NCBI GenBank assembly: GCA_963740525.1
Contig: CAVUEG010000006.1
Location: forward strand, 1,054,001 to 1,118,000
Direction: 5' to 3'
Length of the DNA stretch: 64,000 nt
Origin: CAVUEG01 sp963740525
Lineage (GTDB): Bacteria; Actinomycetota; Actinomycetes; Propionibacteriales; Nocardioidaceae
Shown here: piece by piece, positions 25,776-33,951 of the stretch
Position numbering within the stretch: the first letter of the stretch is position 1
Layout of the letters: each line of letters begins with the position of its first letter
Notes under the pieces: generated by a model
Database searches by the model: none
Told to the model about the DNA's origin: nothing
Seen by the model: only the letters and a program-made list of their open reading frames with translations
Translations under genes and position numbers: made by a program

Positions 25776-25949
25776 TCAGTCCTTGAAGGCGTCCTTGACC
25801 TTCTCGCCGGCCTGCTTGAGGTCGGACTTGCTCTGGTCGACCTTGCCCTCGTTCTCCATCGACTCGTCGCCGGTGGCCTTGCCGGTGGCCTCCTTCGCCT
25901 TGCCAGCCATCCCCTCGGCGGTGTTCTCGGCCTTGTCGCCAATACCCAT
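25776..25949 (-). CDS. CsbD family stress protein
   Basis: A 57-residue CsbD-like protein (MGIGDKAENTAEGMAGKAKEATGKATGDESM ... KSDLKQAGEKVKDAFKD), a short, Gly/Ala/Lys/Glu-rich family induced by general stress in many bacteria. It is likely natively flexible. The ATG at 25949 is chosen because the family starts with this motif; the upstream in-frame codons are not conserved. The promoter region holds an inverted repeat at 26033-26050 and AGTCCC half-sites. Confidence 0.93.
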   Translation of the reverse strand: MGIGDKAENTAEGMAGKAKEATGKATGDESMENEGKVDQSKSDLKQAGEKVKDAFKD

Positions 25950-26032
25950 TGCGCACATCCCTTCGGACATCCGGGCCGGTCCCGGGCTCGCCTGCCTGTA
26001 CCCGGTCATCGGGTGGGGAAACGGGTGGGGGA

Positions 26033-26050
26033 CTTTCGGGACTACGAAAG
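26033..26050. promoter_or_regulatory. Inverted repeat and AGTCCC half-sites upstream of csbD-like gene
   Basis: CTTTCG (26033-26038) and CGAAAG (26045-26050) form a perfect inverted repeat. On the csbD strand the same stretch reads TAGTCCCGAAAGTCCCC, two AGTCCC half-sites; AGTCCCGAA equals the right half of a DosR box. It also overlaps the stop of the upstream GNAT gene, so a terminator is an alternative. Confidence 0.3.
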
Positions 26051-26503
26051 GCCCCGGCGCAGCTGGATCCGGTGGCCCGTGCCGCTGGGCGACCGACTCA
26101 CCTCACGAAACCCCAAACGCTCGTACAACCGTTGGGCGGGGTTGACGTCGAACACGTGGAGCTCGACCTCCATCTCCTCAGCGGTGGCGGCGGCCACCAG
26201 GTCTTCGAGCACCCGTCGTCCGAGACCGTGGCCCTGGTGGCCGGGGTCGATCTCGATCCGGGACACGTAGCGCCGACCGGGGGAGTCGCGCCACTCCATG
26301 ACGCCCACCGGGTGACCCTCGACGAGCACCACATGGGCGGTGCCGGGGGAGAACCAGTCGTCGTGGAAGTCCTGCTGCACGGTGTCGTCCCACGGGCCCC
26401 ACAGCTGCTCGACGTACGGGCCCATGGCCCGCCGGTGCAGGGTGAACAGCCATTCGCCGTCCTCGAGCACGGTGGGGCGCAGGGTGTACGTCGACGCGGT
26501 CAC
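26042..26503 (-). CDS. GNAT acetyltransferase
   Basis: A 153-residue GNAT N-acetyltransferase. Motif A is VSRIEIDPGHQGHGLGRRVLEDLVAAA with the acetyl-CoA pyrophosphate loop Q/RxxGxG/A (QGHGLGRR), and motif B is LHVFDVNPAQRLYERLGF. The N-terminal strands (TYTLRPTVLEDGEWLFTLHRRAMGPYVEQ) match small-molecule or peptide acetylators; the acceptor is unknown. The GTG at 26503 has GAGAGGA about 8 nt upstream; an open frame of 20 further codons upstream is unlike the family. Confidence 0.92.
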   Translation of the reverse strand: MTASTYTLRPTVLEDGEWLFTLHRRAMGPYVEQLWGPWDDTVQQDFHDDWFSPGTAHVVLVEGHPVGVMEWRDSPGRRYVSRIEIDPGHQGHGLGRRVLEDLVAAATAEEMEVELHVFDVNPAQRLYERLGFREVSRSPSGTGHRIQLRRGLS

Positions 26504-26619
26504 GGCCCCATCCTCTCCATCCACCCCCGGGAAACCAGCACGGGCCTGCGCGGGGAACGCCACGCGAGTTGAGTACTCCTACTCTGCCGCCCGGGGTCCT
26601 GAGCCGAGATGATCGAGTC

Positions 26620-27660
26620 ATGGACACTTCACTTCCTCCCCTCCCCGCGGTCCGGGACCAGCGCAGCCGCCTCGTCGTCGACGCCCTGGTGGCCGACGGA
26701 CTGCTCGTCCCCCAGCAGGGCCCGACCGCCGCGGCCGTCGTCGACCGGGTGCTCTCCGGTCCCGGTGCGCCGGCACCGGTCGCCGACCAGGGCCCCTTGC
26801 GGCGCCGCATGGCGGAGGTGGCCGGGTACGTCGGCGGCGCCTTCGTCGTGTCCGCCGTCTTCTTGTTCTTCGCCGACCAGTGGGACTCGCTCGGGGTCGG
26901 GGAGCGCACCGCGATCCTGGTCGCGATCGGGATGCTGCTCGCGGGCGCCGGAGCCGCCCTCGGCTTCCTCGGCGGTGGGTGGGCCGAGCTGCGGCAGCCG
27001 GGTGACTCGGTGCGTCGTCGGCTCGTCAGCACCCTCCTCGTCGGCGCCGCGGTGGCCCTCGCCTCCTCCGTGGCGGTGGCCCTGGACGGCCACGACGGCA
27101 GGACCCAGGTGCTCTGGTTCTGCATCTCGCTCTCGCTGATCTCGCTCGCCGGCTACCTGGTCGCCCCCAGTGCGCTGGGTCAGGCGGCAATCGCCGCAGG
27201 GGTGCTGTGGGGAGTGATGGCCACGATCGACTGGTTCGCCTCGGACAACGGCGCCCTCGTTGGCTCCGTCGTGCTGCTCGTCGCCGGCGCAGCGTGGCTG
27301 GCGGCGGGCGAGGCCCGCCTCTGGCGTGAGCTCGACCCGGCCCGGGTGCTCGGCTGTGCCCTGCTCTTCATCGGTGCCCAGTTCCCGCTCGGCGGGGCCG
27401 ACGTCAACTGGGCGGCGTACCTGTTCACGGCGGCGCTCGGGGCCGTGGCCTTCTGGCTGTACGTCGTGCGTCGCGGGTGGCCGTACCTCGTCACCGGGGT
27501 GCTGGCGCTGACCGTGGTCGTCCCCGAGGCACTGCTCGACTGGACCAGCGGTTCCCTGGGGACCGCCGGGGCGCTGCTGCTCACCGGGCTCACCCTGCTC
27601 GGCGCCTGCCTCTTCGGGCTCCGTCTCCGCCAGGAGGTCGGCCCGCGCCAGCCCGCCTGA
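26620..27660 (+). CDS. DUF2157-like multi-pass membrane protein
   Basis: A 346-residue membrane protein with a short soluble head (DQRSRLVVDALVADGLLVPQQG) and about ten hydrophobic segments. The head plus VAGYVGGAFVVSAVFLFFADQWDSLGVGERTAILVAIGMLLAG is the DUF2157 pattern (first helices following a short helical head). Function unknown. I start at the ATG at 26620; the open frame upstream has no ribosome site. A bidirectional hairpin at 27704-27735 closes the gene against the nucleotidase that converges with it. Confidence 0.82.
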   Translation: MDTSLPPLPAVRDQRSRLVVDALVADGLLVPQQGPTAAAVVDRVLSGPGAPAPVADQGPLRRRMAEVAGYVGGAFVVSAVFLFFADQWDSLGVGERTAILVAIGMLLAGAGAALGFLGGGWAELRQPGDSVRRRLVSTLLVGAAVALASSVAVALDGHDGRTQVLWFCISLSLISLAGYLVAPSALGQAAIAAGVLWGVMATIDWFASDNGALVGSVVLLVAGAAWLAAGEARLWRELDPARVLGCALLFIGAQFPLGGADVNWAAYLFTAALGAVAFWLYVVRRGWPYLVTGVLALTVVVPEALLDWTSGSLGTAGALLLTGLTLLGACLFGLRLRQEVGPRQPA

Positions 27661-27680
27661 CCGTCGGGAAATCGAGCGGG

Positions 27681-27704
27681 GACAGACACGGGAACAGACA
27701 CGGG
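27681..27704. repeat. Two tandem 12-bp repeats
   Basis: ACAGACACGGGA occurs twice in a row just before the terminator hairpin. Significance unknown. Confidence 0.4.
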
Positions 27705-27735
27705 AAGGGCGGCCCCCGAACGGGGACCGCCCTTC
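27704..27735. terminator. Bidirectional terminator hairpin
   Basis: GAAGGGCGG pairs with CCGCCCTTC and CCCC with GGGG, one base bulging, around a GAA loop. It lies between two convergent genes, so it can stop both. There is no U-tract, usual for actinobacteria. Confidence 0.7.
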
Positions 27736-27756
27736 CTGCTGTGTCGTGCCGCTGGG

Positions 27757-30075
27757 TCAGCGCCTCCAGACGCGGAACACCGTGTGGTCGCGCACCACGT
27801 GGTAGGTCGCGTCACCGGAGTAGCGGACGTGCACGAACACCCGCCCGGGCCAACGGAACGTGCCGAGCCGGAGCACGGCGCGGTTGTTCCGCACCCGAGA
27901 CGTCATCACGGGGCGACCCTTGATCTTCGCCCGGATCATGCCGGTCACCGGCACTCCGCGGGCGCTCATCGTCACGATCAGGCGGGCCATGGTCTGCTTG
28001 CGAACCACCTTGCCCGGCCTGATGTCCAGCGACATCCTCGGGTTCCGCTGGTTCGCCACCGGGACGAAGACCTTGGTGCCGGACGGCACCGCCGTCATCC
28101 GGAGCACGTAGCCATGCGGGATGCCGCGGGGCATCCGAAGCGCCAGGTGGGCGCTGCCGTCCGTCACCGGGGTCGGCGCGAACCGGATCGCGCGTCCGTG
28201 CCCGGAAAGCGGCACGAGTGCCGTCCTCACCTCGGTGTTGGCAGGGCTGCCCGCGGAGGTGAGGTCGAGGCGGTTCAGGTCGAAGTGGTACGACCGGGCC
28301 CGCCTCACCTTTGCCGGCAGGTGGTCGGCGTACACCTGCTGCCGGTCGAAGTCCGGGCTGACAGCCTGGGCTCCGGTGTGGTTCGACAGGAACGAGAACC
28401 AGCCGTCGCGGTCCACCGTGCCGGTGTCCTTGGAGACGCCGTCCTTGAAGGCCGTGAAGTTGTCTCCCCCGGTGCCCAGGAAGCTGAACGTGCCCACGGT
28501 GTAGGTCTTGCCCAGGTCGATCGGCCTCCCGTTGATCCGGATCGACGTGACCCGCGAACCCTCGGGCTTGGTCGGGTCCAGCGTGGTCCGCACGTTGCGG
28601 GACAGGCCCATGTGCAGGAACGGGCGCGAGGCGGCGGCGGGCTGCCACTGCTGCTCGAGGACCGCCTTGAACTGGGCGCCGGTCAGCTTGACCGTCCAGA
28701 GGTTGTTCACGAAGGGGAGGACGTTGTTGGCCTCCTCGACGGTGATCACCCCGTCGTGGTTGGTGTCGCTGCCCGCGACGCCGGCGTAGATGAGGTCGTC
28801 CCGCAGTGCTCCCGGGTTCACGACGCCGATGTCGGCGCCGTAGCTCGAGAGGTAGGAGCGCAGCGCGTCGGCGACGAGGTCACCGATCGTCGACTCGGAG
28901 AGCCGGTCCTCGATGGGCTTCTGCGTGGTCGGGTCGATTCCGTCGAAGGCCCGGGTGATGTCGGCGGTGAGCTCACCGACCGGGACGCTTCCGCGGGCGT
29001 TGGCGTCCGCGAGGGCCGCGTCGACGATGGTCTTGACCGACTGGACCCGGGGGAACGTCGTGTCCGCTGCGGCGGCCCGCGGGACCACCTTGTTGACGAG
29101 CGTGGTGGCGGTGTCGGAGGCGGCGTCGTACGACAGCTCCACCTGGCCGATGGCCTCCCCGTAGTTGCCGGCCTGGATCACCGGACGCGTCCGCGACGGG
29201 TCTCCCGGGACCGGGGCGTCGTAGGCGTACTTGCGGTGGGTGTGGCCGGTGAAGATCGCGTCGACGTCGGCGCTGGTGTCCTCGACGATGTGCTTGAATG
29301 CGCCGCCGAGAGCCAGGGCGTCGTCGATCGTGGGCGCCTGGGTCTGGTCGACGTTCACGCCCTCGTGGTACGACGCGATGACCACGTCGGCCTCGCCGTT
29401 GGTGGCGTCCCCGTCGGTCAGCTCCGCGGTCACGCGGTTCACTGCATCAACCGGATCACCGAACTCGATGTTCGTGATGCCGCCGGGGGAGACCAGCGAA
29501 CCGGTCTCCTGCGTCACGGCGCCGACGATGCCGACGGTGATGCCCCCGATGTCGAAGGTGGCGTACTCCTCGAGCCCGCCGGGGGCAGGCTCGTGCGTCG
29601 CCTTGTCGTAGACGTTGGCGGCGAGGTACGGGAAGTCGGCCGGGGTGTAGTCGGTGCCCCCGATGACCTGGTCGTTCAGGAAGTCGTACCCACGGTCGAA
29701 CTCATGGTTGCCCACTGCGGCACCGGAGAGTGCCAGGGCGTTCAGCACGTTGACCGTCGGCTGCTCGGGGGGCGTCGACGTGGCCGAGGCGAACGCGGAC
29801 GCTCCGAAGTTGTCACCGGACGACACCACGAGGGTGTGGTCGTCGGTGACCGGAGTGCCGGTGCCACCGGTGCGAAGCTGCTCGATGGTGGTCGCGAACT
29901 TCGTGGTGTTCGAGTCGATGCGCCCATGGAAGTCGTTGAAGCCGAGCAGGTTGATCACGACTGGTTCGGCCGCCTGGGCCGGGCTGGCTGCTAGTACGGC
30001 GAGCGGAGTCACGGCCATGGCCGTGGCAGCAGCGACGCTCACCACCTTGTTTCGGAATTTGTTTCGTGAAGTCAA
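27757..30075 (-). CDS. Secreted UshA-like 5'-nucleotidase / cyclic phosphodiesterase
   Basis: A 772-residue secreted enzyme of the UshA/5'-nucleotidase family. After a signal peptide (VVSVAAATAMAVTPLAVLAASPAQA) come the calcineurin-like phosphoesterase domain with metal motifs NLLGFNDFHG, SSGDNFGA, VGNHEFDRG and FTGHTHRKY, and the 5'-nucleotidase C-terminal domain (LSESTIGDLVADALRSYL ... VVNPGALRDDL). An EF-hand-like loop, DTNHDGVITVEE (437-448), is embedded in it. The last 150 residues are a basic beta-rich domain, probably Ig-like. The start is a TTG at 30075 with GGGAG 8 nt upstream. It likely scavenges nucleotides for phosphate and nucleosides. Confidence 0.94.
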   Translation of the reverse strand: MTSRNKFRNKVVSVAAATAMAVTPLAVLAASPAQAAEPVVINLLGFNDFHGRIDSNTTKFATTIEQLRTGGTGTPVTDDHTLVVSSGDNFGASAFASATSTPPEQPTVNVLNALALSGAAVGNHEFDRGYDFLNDQVIGGTDYTPADFPYLAANVYDKATHEPAPGGLEEYATFDIGGITVGIVGAVTQETGSLVSPGGITNIEFGDPVDAVNRVTAELTDGDATNGEADVVIASYHEGVNVDQTQAPTIDDALALGGAFKHIVEDTSADVDAIFTGHTHRKYAYDAPVPGDPSRTRPVIQAGNYGEAIGQVELSYDAASDTATTLVNKVVPRAAAADTTFPRVQSVKTIVDAALADANARGSVPVGELTADITRAFDGIDPTTQKPIEDRLSESTIGDLVADALRSYLSSYGADIGVVNPGALRDDLIYAGVAGSDTNHDGVITVEEANNVLPFVNNLWTVKLTGAQFKAVLEQQWQPAAASRPFLHMGLSRNVRTTLDPTKPEGSRVTSIRINGRPIDLGKTYTVGTFSFLGTGGDNFTAFKDGVSKDTGTVDRDGWFSFLSNHTGAQAVSPDFDRQQVYADHLPAKVRRARSYHFDLNRLDLTSAGSPANTEVRTALVPLSGHGRAIRFAPTPVTDGSAHLALRMPRGIPHGYVLRMTAVPSGTKVFVPVANQRNPRMSLDIRPGKVVRKQTMARLIVTMSARGVPVTGMIRAKIKGRPVMTSRVRNNRAVLRLGTFRWPGRVFVHVRYSGDATYHVVRDHTVFRVWRR

Positions 30076-30173
30076 GACATTTGCTCCCTCATGGCGGGTC
30101 GAGGGGACCGCCTCCCCATCCAGAACCCGGCGACTCTAACCCGCGAGCTCGGGGAAGTAGAGGCCTCGAGGGT

Positions 30174-31709
30174 CTAGTTGCGTGACTCTTGGGCAAGGGC
30201 CAGCGCGCGCTCCGCGAGAGGAGTCGCACGCACCCGGTCCTCTGTCGCCAGCCCCACGCGGGTGCGTCGGTCGAGCAGGTCGTCGACCGTGGTTGCACCC
30301 TCGTGGGTGACCCCGAAGACCAGCTCGGCGAGTGTGGCTGGGATGGTCTCGGAGGCCGGAGCCAGCAGCTCCTCGGGGGTCAGACCCGTCGCCTCGACCG
30401 CGGTGGCGAGCACCAGCGGCGCTTCGGTGCCGTAGCGGCGCACCAGCCGCCGCGGAGCCTTGACCTGTGCCAGCTCCGCTCGAGGTGCCGCGCCGACCAG
30501 GGGCAGGGAACGGGTCCGGCTGGGACCGCATGCGAGACCCGCGTCCCTCGCGGCGTCGACCGCGTCCTGTGCCATCCGGCGGTAGGTGGTGAGCTTGCCC
30601 CCGACGACGGTGATCACGCCGGTCGACGAGCTGAGTACCGCGTGCCGTCGCGAGAGGTCGGCGGTCGACCCGCCGGCCTCGAGCAGCGGCCGAAGCCCGG
30701 CGTACGCACCGACCACGTCGGAGCGAAGCACCTCGCGCTCGAAGACGTCGCCGATCACCTCGAGCAGGAACTCGATCTCGTCCTCGCTCGGAGTCGGCAC
30801 GTCCTCGATGCTCTCGACCGGCTCGTCGGTGAGCCCGACGTACACCAGGCCGTCCGGCTGCGGCAGCAGGAAGCAGAAGCGGTTCGTCTCGCCCGGCACC
30901 GGAGCGGTGACGGCGACGTCCAGGCCCGGGAAGAGCGATCGGGGCAGCACCAGGTGGGTGCCTCGGGAGGGTCGCAGCCGGACCTCGGGGACGACCGAGC
31001 CCGCCCACACGCCGGCGGCGTTGATCACCGCGCGGGCCATGATGTCGCGACGCTCGCCGGTGCGGGAGTCGACCAGGGTCGCCCCGTCGCCGGTCGCCTC
31101 GGCCACACGGACCCGCGTGCGCACTTCTGCACCGTGCGCGACCGCGGTGCGGGCGATCGTGATCACGAGCCGGGCGTCGTCCTCGAGCTGACCGTCCCAG
31201 GAGAGCAGGCCGCCACGAAGGCCGGACGCGCGGACGCCGGGCACGAGGTCGCGAGTCCTGGCCGCGCCGATCCGACGGGGTAGGGGCAGGGTGGAACGAG
31301 AGGTGCCGGCAGCGAGACGGAGGGCGTCGCCGGCGAGGAGACCGGCCATGGCGACCGCGGCCTGGGTCCGGCTGACTCCGGGAAGGAGCGGGATGAGCAT
31401 CGGCAGGGCATGGGTCAGGTGGGGCGCGGTCACCTCCATGAGGATCCCGCGCTCGACCGCACTCTCGTGGGCGACGCCGACCTGACCCTTGGCGAGGTAG
31501 CGCAGACCGCCGTGGACCAGCTTGGAGCTCCAACGGGAGGTGCCGAAGGCGATGTCCTCTGCGTCGACGGCGAGCACCGAGAGCCCGCGAGACGCGGCAT
31601 CGAGGGCGACGCCGGCACCGGTGACCCCGAGACCGACCACCAGGACGTCCACCTGGGAGGGGAGTCCGGCGAGGCCCGAGGAGAGCCGGGGAGCAGGAGT
31701 CGTGGTCAC
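30174..31709 (-). CDS. glpD: Glycerol-3-phosphate dehydrogenase (FAD)
   Basis: A 511-residue FAD-dependent glycerol-3-phosphate dehydrogenase, which oxidises glycerol-3-phosphate to dihydroxyacetone phosphate and passes electrons to quinone. The FAD-binding start is DVLVVGLGVTGAGVALDAASRGLSVLAVDAEDIAFGTSRWSSKLVHGGLRYL, and GGKLTTYRRMAQDAVD is the conserved C-terminal FAD motif. It overlaps the TetR gene by 4 bp (31706-31709), so the two are cotranscribed. It belongs to the same group as mycobacterial GlpD1. Product is in the membrane-associated respiratory chain. Confidence 0.95.
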   Translation of the reverse strand: MTTTPAPRLSSGLAGLPSQVDVLVVGLGVTGAGVALDAASRGLSVLAVDAEDIAFGTSRWSSKLVHGGLRYLAKGQVGVAHESAVERGILMEVTAPHLTHALPMLIPLLPGVSRTQAAVAMAGLLAGDALRLAAGTSRSTLPLPRRIGAARTRDLVPGVRASGLRGGLLSWDGQLEDDARLVITIARTAVAHGAEVRTRVRVAEATGDGATLVDSRTGERRDIMARAVINAAGVWAGSVVPEVRLRPSRGTHLVLPRSLFPGLDVAVTAPVPGETNRFCFLLPQPDGLVYVGLTDEPVESIEDVPTPSEDEIEFLLEVIGDVFEREVLRSDVVGAYAGLRPLLEAGGSTADLSRRHAVLSSSTGVITVVGGKLTTYRRMAQDAVDAARDAGLACGPSRTRSLPLVGAAPRAELAQVKAPRRLVRRYGTEAPLVLATAVEATGLTPEELLAPASETIPATLAELVFGVTHEGATTVDDLLDRRTRVGLATEDRVRATPLAERALALAQESRN

Positions 31710-32350
31710 GGGCGCAGGTAGCTCTCGATGAGTCGCATCAGCTCGGCGTCGTACGTCGCTAGGACGGCCTCGTCGTCGGGGTCAGCGGGAGCGTCGGCCA
31801 TGGTGTGGGCGGAGAAGGCGAAGCCGTACGACGCGAGCACGACGCTGCGGGCCAGGACCGCCGGGTCGCCTGGGCGCACCGAGCCTTCGCGCTGGCCCTG
31901 CTCGACGGCGGGCGTCAGGAGTGCCAGGACCGCGTCCTGGGACCGCCCGCGCCGGTGCAGGAGATAGGGGAGCAGCAGTTCTGGGTCGACGTCGATGATC
32001 TTGCGCAGCAGGGGGTTCGTGCGCAGGGTGGCCACCGTCGCGCAGACGGTGCGGGCGATCAGGAGAGCGCTCGGGCCGACCCCGTTTGATCGTGAGTCGC
32101 CGCTCGCCTGGGCTTCGGGGGGTGAGAGGCGGGTGACCTCGGCCAGCCACTCGCGGGTGAGCAGGTCCGCGAGGAGCGTGTTCATGTCCGGCCACCGGCG
32201 GTACAGGGTCATCCGCGACACCCCGGCGCGACGGGCAACGTCGGTCAGCGTGGTGCGCTTCCAGCCCACGGCCACGATCGCCTCGTAGGCGGCGTCCAGG
32301 AGGGTGTCGTCGGGGACCGTGCCCGAGGGGTTGTTACGACTGGACTCCAT
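31706..32350 (-). CDS. TetR/AcrR family regulator
   Basis: A 214-residue TetR-type repressor. The N-terminal helix-turn-helix is LLDAAYEAIVAVGWKRTTLTDVARRAGVSRMTLYRRWPDMNTLLADLL (residues 17-64). The C-terminal half is the variable ligand-binding domain. It lies divergently from the AGPS-like gene, the two start codons 17 bp apart, and upstream of glpD. The palindrome at 32349-32369 is a likely operator; the ligand may be a lipid or CoA ester. TACAGT lies 7 nt before the ATG on this strand, fitting a leaderless start. Confidence 0.95.
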   Translation of the reverse strand: MESSRNNPSGTVPDDTLLDAAYEAIVAVGWKRTTLTDVARRAGVSRMTLYRRWPDMNTLLADLLTREWLAEVTRLSPPEAQASGDSRSNGVGPSALLIARTVCATVATLRTNPLLRKIIDVDPELLLPYLLHRRGRSQDAVLALLTPAVEQGQREGSVRPGDPAVLARSVVLASYGFAFSAHTMADAPADPDDEAVLATYDAELMRLIESYLRP

Positions 32351-32369
32351 GTGTCACACTGTAACACAT
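32349..32369. promoter_or_regulatory. Palindromic operator between two divergent starts
   Basis: ATGTGT (32349-32354) and ACACAT (32364-32369) flank ACA..TGT; 9 of 10 base pairs match around a central C at 32359. It covers the start codons of both the TetR and AGPS-like genes, so one dimer could block both. Confidence 0.8.
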
Positions 32370-33951
32370 GACCACAGAGATGCACTGGGCCCGTTGGGGC
32401 GACCCGGACCGGGCGAGCGCGCTTCCGGAGGCTGCCCGCGGCCTCGTGGAACTCGCCTTCGGACTGACCCCGCAGACGCCGACCGACCTGGCCGCGGTGA
32501 CCCTGCCGGACCATTCGCTGGACGCGAACCTGCTGGACGGCCTCCGGGCCGTGGTCGGCGACGACCACGTGCTGGTCGACCACGACAGCCGGGTGCTTCG
32601 CACCCGTGGGAAGTCGACCACCGACCTGCTGAAGATGAGAACCGGTGACGCCAGCGACGCTCCGGATGCGGTGGTCCGTCCGGCGGACCACGCCGAGGTC
32701 CAGGCACTCGTGGAGTGGTGCGCCGCGCACGCCGTCGCCCTGGTCCCCTTCGGTGGCGGAACCTCGGTCGTGGGTGGCCTGGCGGCTCGACGTGACGGCT
32801 TCGCCGGTGTGATCTCCCTGGATCTCGCGCGGCTCGACTCCCTCACCGAGGTCGACGACGAGTCGATGACCGCCGTGCTGGGGGCCGGCCTGCGCGGCCC
32901 GCACGCCGAGGCACTGCTCGGGGAGCGGGGGCTGATGCTCGGCCACTTCCCGCAGTCCTTCGAGTACGCCACCATCGGCGGCTTCGCGGCCACTCGTTCC
33001 AGCGGGCAGTCCTCGGCCGGCTACGGCAGGTTCGACGACCTGGTCGTCGGGCTGACCGTGGCCACCCCCCGAGGCACTCTCGAGCTGGGCAGCTCGCCGG
33101 CGAACGCGGCCGGTCCCGACCTGCGAGAGCTGGTGATGGGCTCCGAGGGTGCCTTCGGAGTGATCACGTCGGTGCGGCTGCGGGTGCGGCCGCTGCCCGA
33201 CGTGAAGCTCTACGAGGCCTGGCGCTTCGACTCCTTCGTCGCTGGGGCGGCCGCGATGCGGCTGCTCGCCCAGTCGGGCCACCTGCCCACCGTGCTCCGG
33301 CTCTCCGACGAGCACGAGACGGCTCTCAACCTCGCCCGGCCTGACGACGTCGGAGCCGAGTCCACCGGCGGGTGCCTGATGATCACCGGCTACGAGGGCA
33401 GCAGCGCCGACGTCGACGCCAAGCGGGCCGCGGTCGGCGCCGCCCTGACGGGGGCGGGAGGCGAACACCTGGGAGAGGAGGCGGGTCAGGCCTGGCTCCG
33501 CGGTCGCTTCCACGGCCCCTACCTCCGCGACTCCCTGCTCGACGAGGGAGTGCTGGTGGAGACGGTCGAGACCGCTACCTTCTGGTCGAACCTCGAGCGC
33601 CTGTACGCCGCCGTACGCAACGCCTTCGAGAGGACTCTCGGCGCGGACGGTGCCACGCTGCTCGTCCTCTGCCACATCTCGCACGTCTACGAGACCGGCT
33701 GCTCGCTCTACTTCACGGTCGCTGCCAAGCAGCACGACGACCCGATCGCCCAGTGGGAGGTGGCCAAGAAGGCTGCCTCCGACGCGATGATCGAGTCCGG
33801 TGCGACCATCACGCACCATCACGCCGTCGGTCGTGACCACAAGCCCTGGTTGGCGCGAGAGATCGGCCCGGTCGGCGTCGAGATCCTCCGTGCGGTCAAG
33901 CATGGCCTTGATCCGCAAGGTGTCCTCAACCCGGGTGTGCTGATCCCGTGA
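32368..33951 (+). CDS. FAD-binding oxidase, alkyl-DHAP synthase-like
   Basis: A 527-residue flavoprotein of the VAO/PCMH family that resembles alkyldihydroxyacetonephosphate synthase (AGPS). The FAD site is ALVPFGGGTSVVGGLAARRDGFAGVI, with ESMTAVLGAGLRGPHAEALLGERGLMLGHFPQSFEYATIGGFAATRSSGQSSAGYG, and the C-terminal HHHAVGRDHKPWLAREIGPVGVEILRAVKHGLDP carries the conserved histidines. In eukaryotes this makes the ether bond of ether lipids; bacterial relatives are less certain. It starts at ATG 32368 behind the shared operator. It overlaps the lipid kinase gene by 4 bp. Confidence 0.94.
   Translation: MTTEMHWARWGDPDRASALPEAARGLVELAFGLTPQTPTDLAAVTLPDHSLDANLLDGLRAVVGDDHVLVDHDSRVLRTRGKSTTDLLKMRTGDASDAPDAVVRPADHAEVQALVEWCAAHAVALVPFGGGTSVVGGLAARRDGFAGVISLDLARLDSLTEVDDESMTAVLGAGLRGPHAEALLGERGLMLGHFPQSFEYATIGGFAATRSSGQSSAGYGRFDDLVVGLTVATPRGTLELGSSPANAAGPDLRELVMGSEGAFGVITSVRLRVRPLPDVKLYEAWRFDSFVAGAAAMRLLAQSGHLPTVLRLSDEHETALNLARPDDVGAESTGGCLMITGYEGSSADVDAKRAAVGAALTGAGGEHLGEEAGQAWLRGRFHGPYLRDSLLDEGVLVETVETATFWSNLERLYAAVRNAFERTLGADGATLLVLCHISHVYETGCSLYFTVAAKQHDDPIAQWEVAKKAASDAMIESGATITHHHAVGRDHKPWLAREIGPVGVEILRAVKHGLDPQGVLNPGVLIP

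Noticed and set aside
27784..29994. A 736-codon open frame on the plus strand
   Set aside because: It is antisense to the secreted nucleotidase, rich in Arg/Gly/Val with no domain; a product of GC-rich codon bias.
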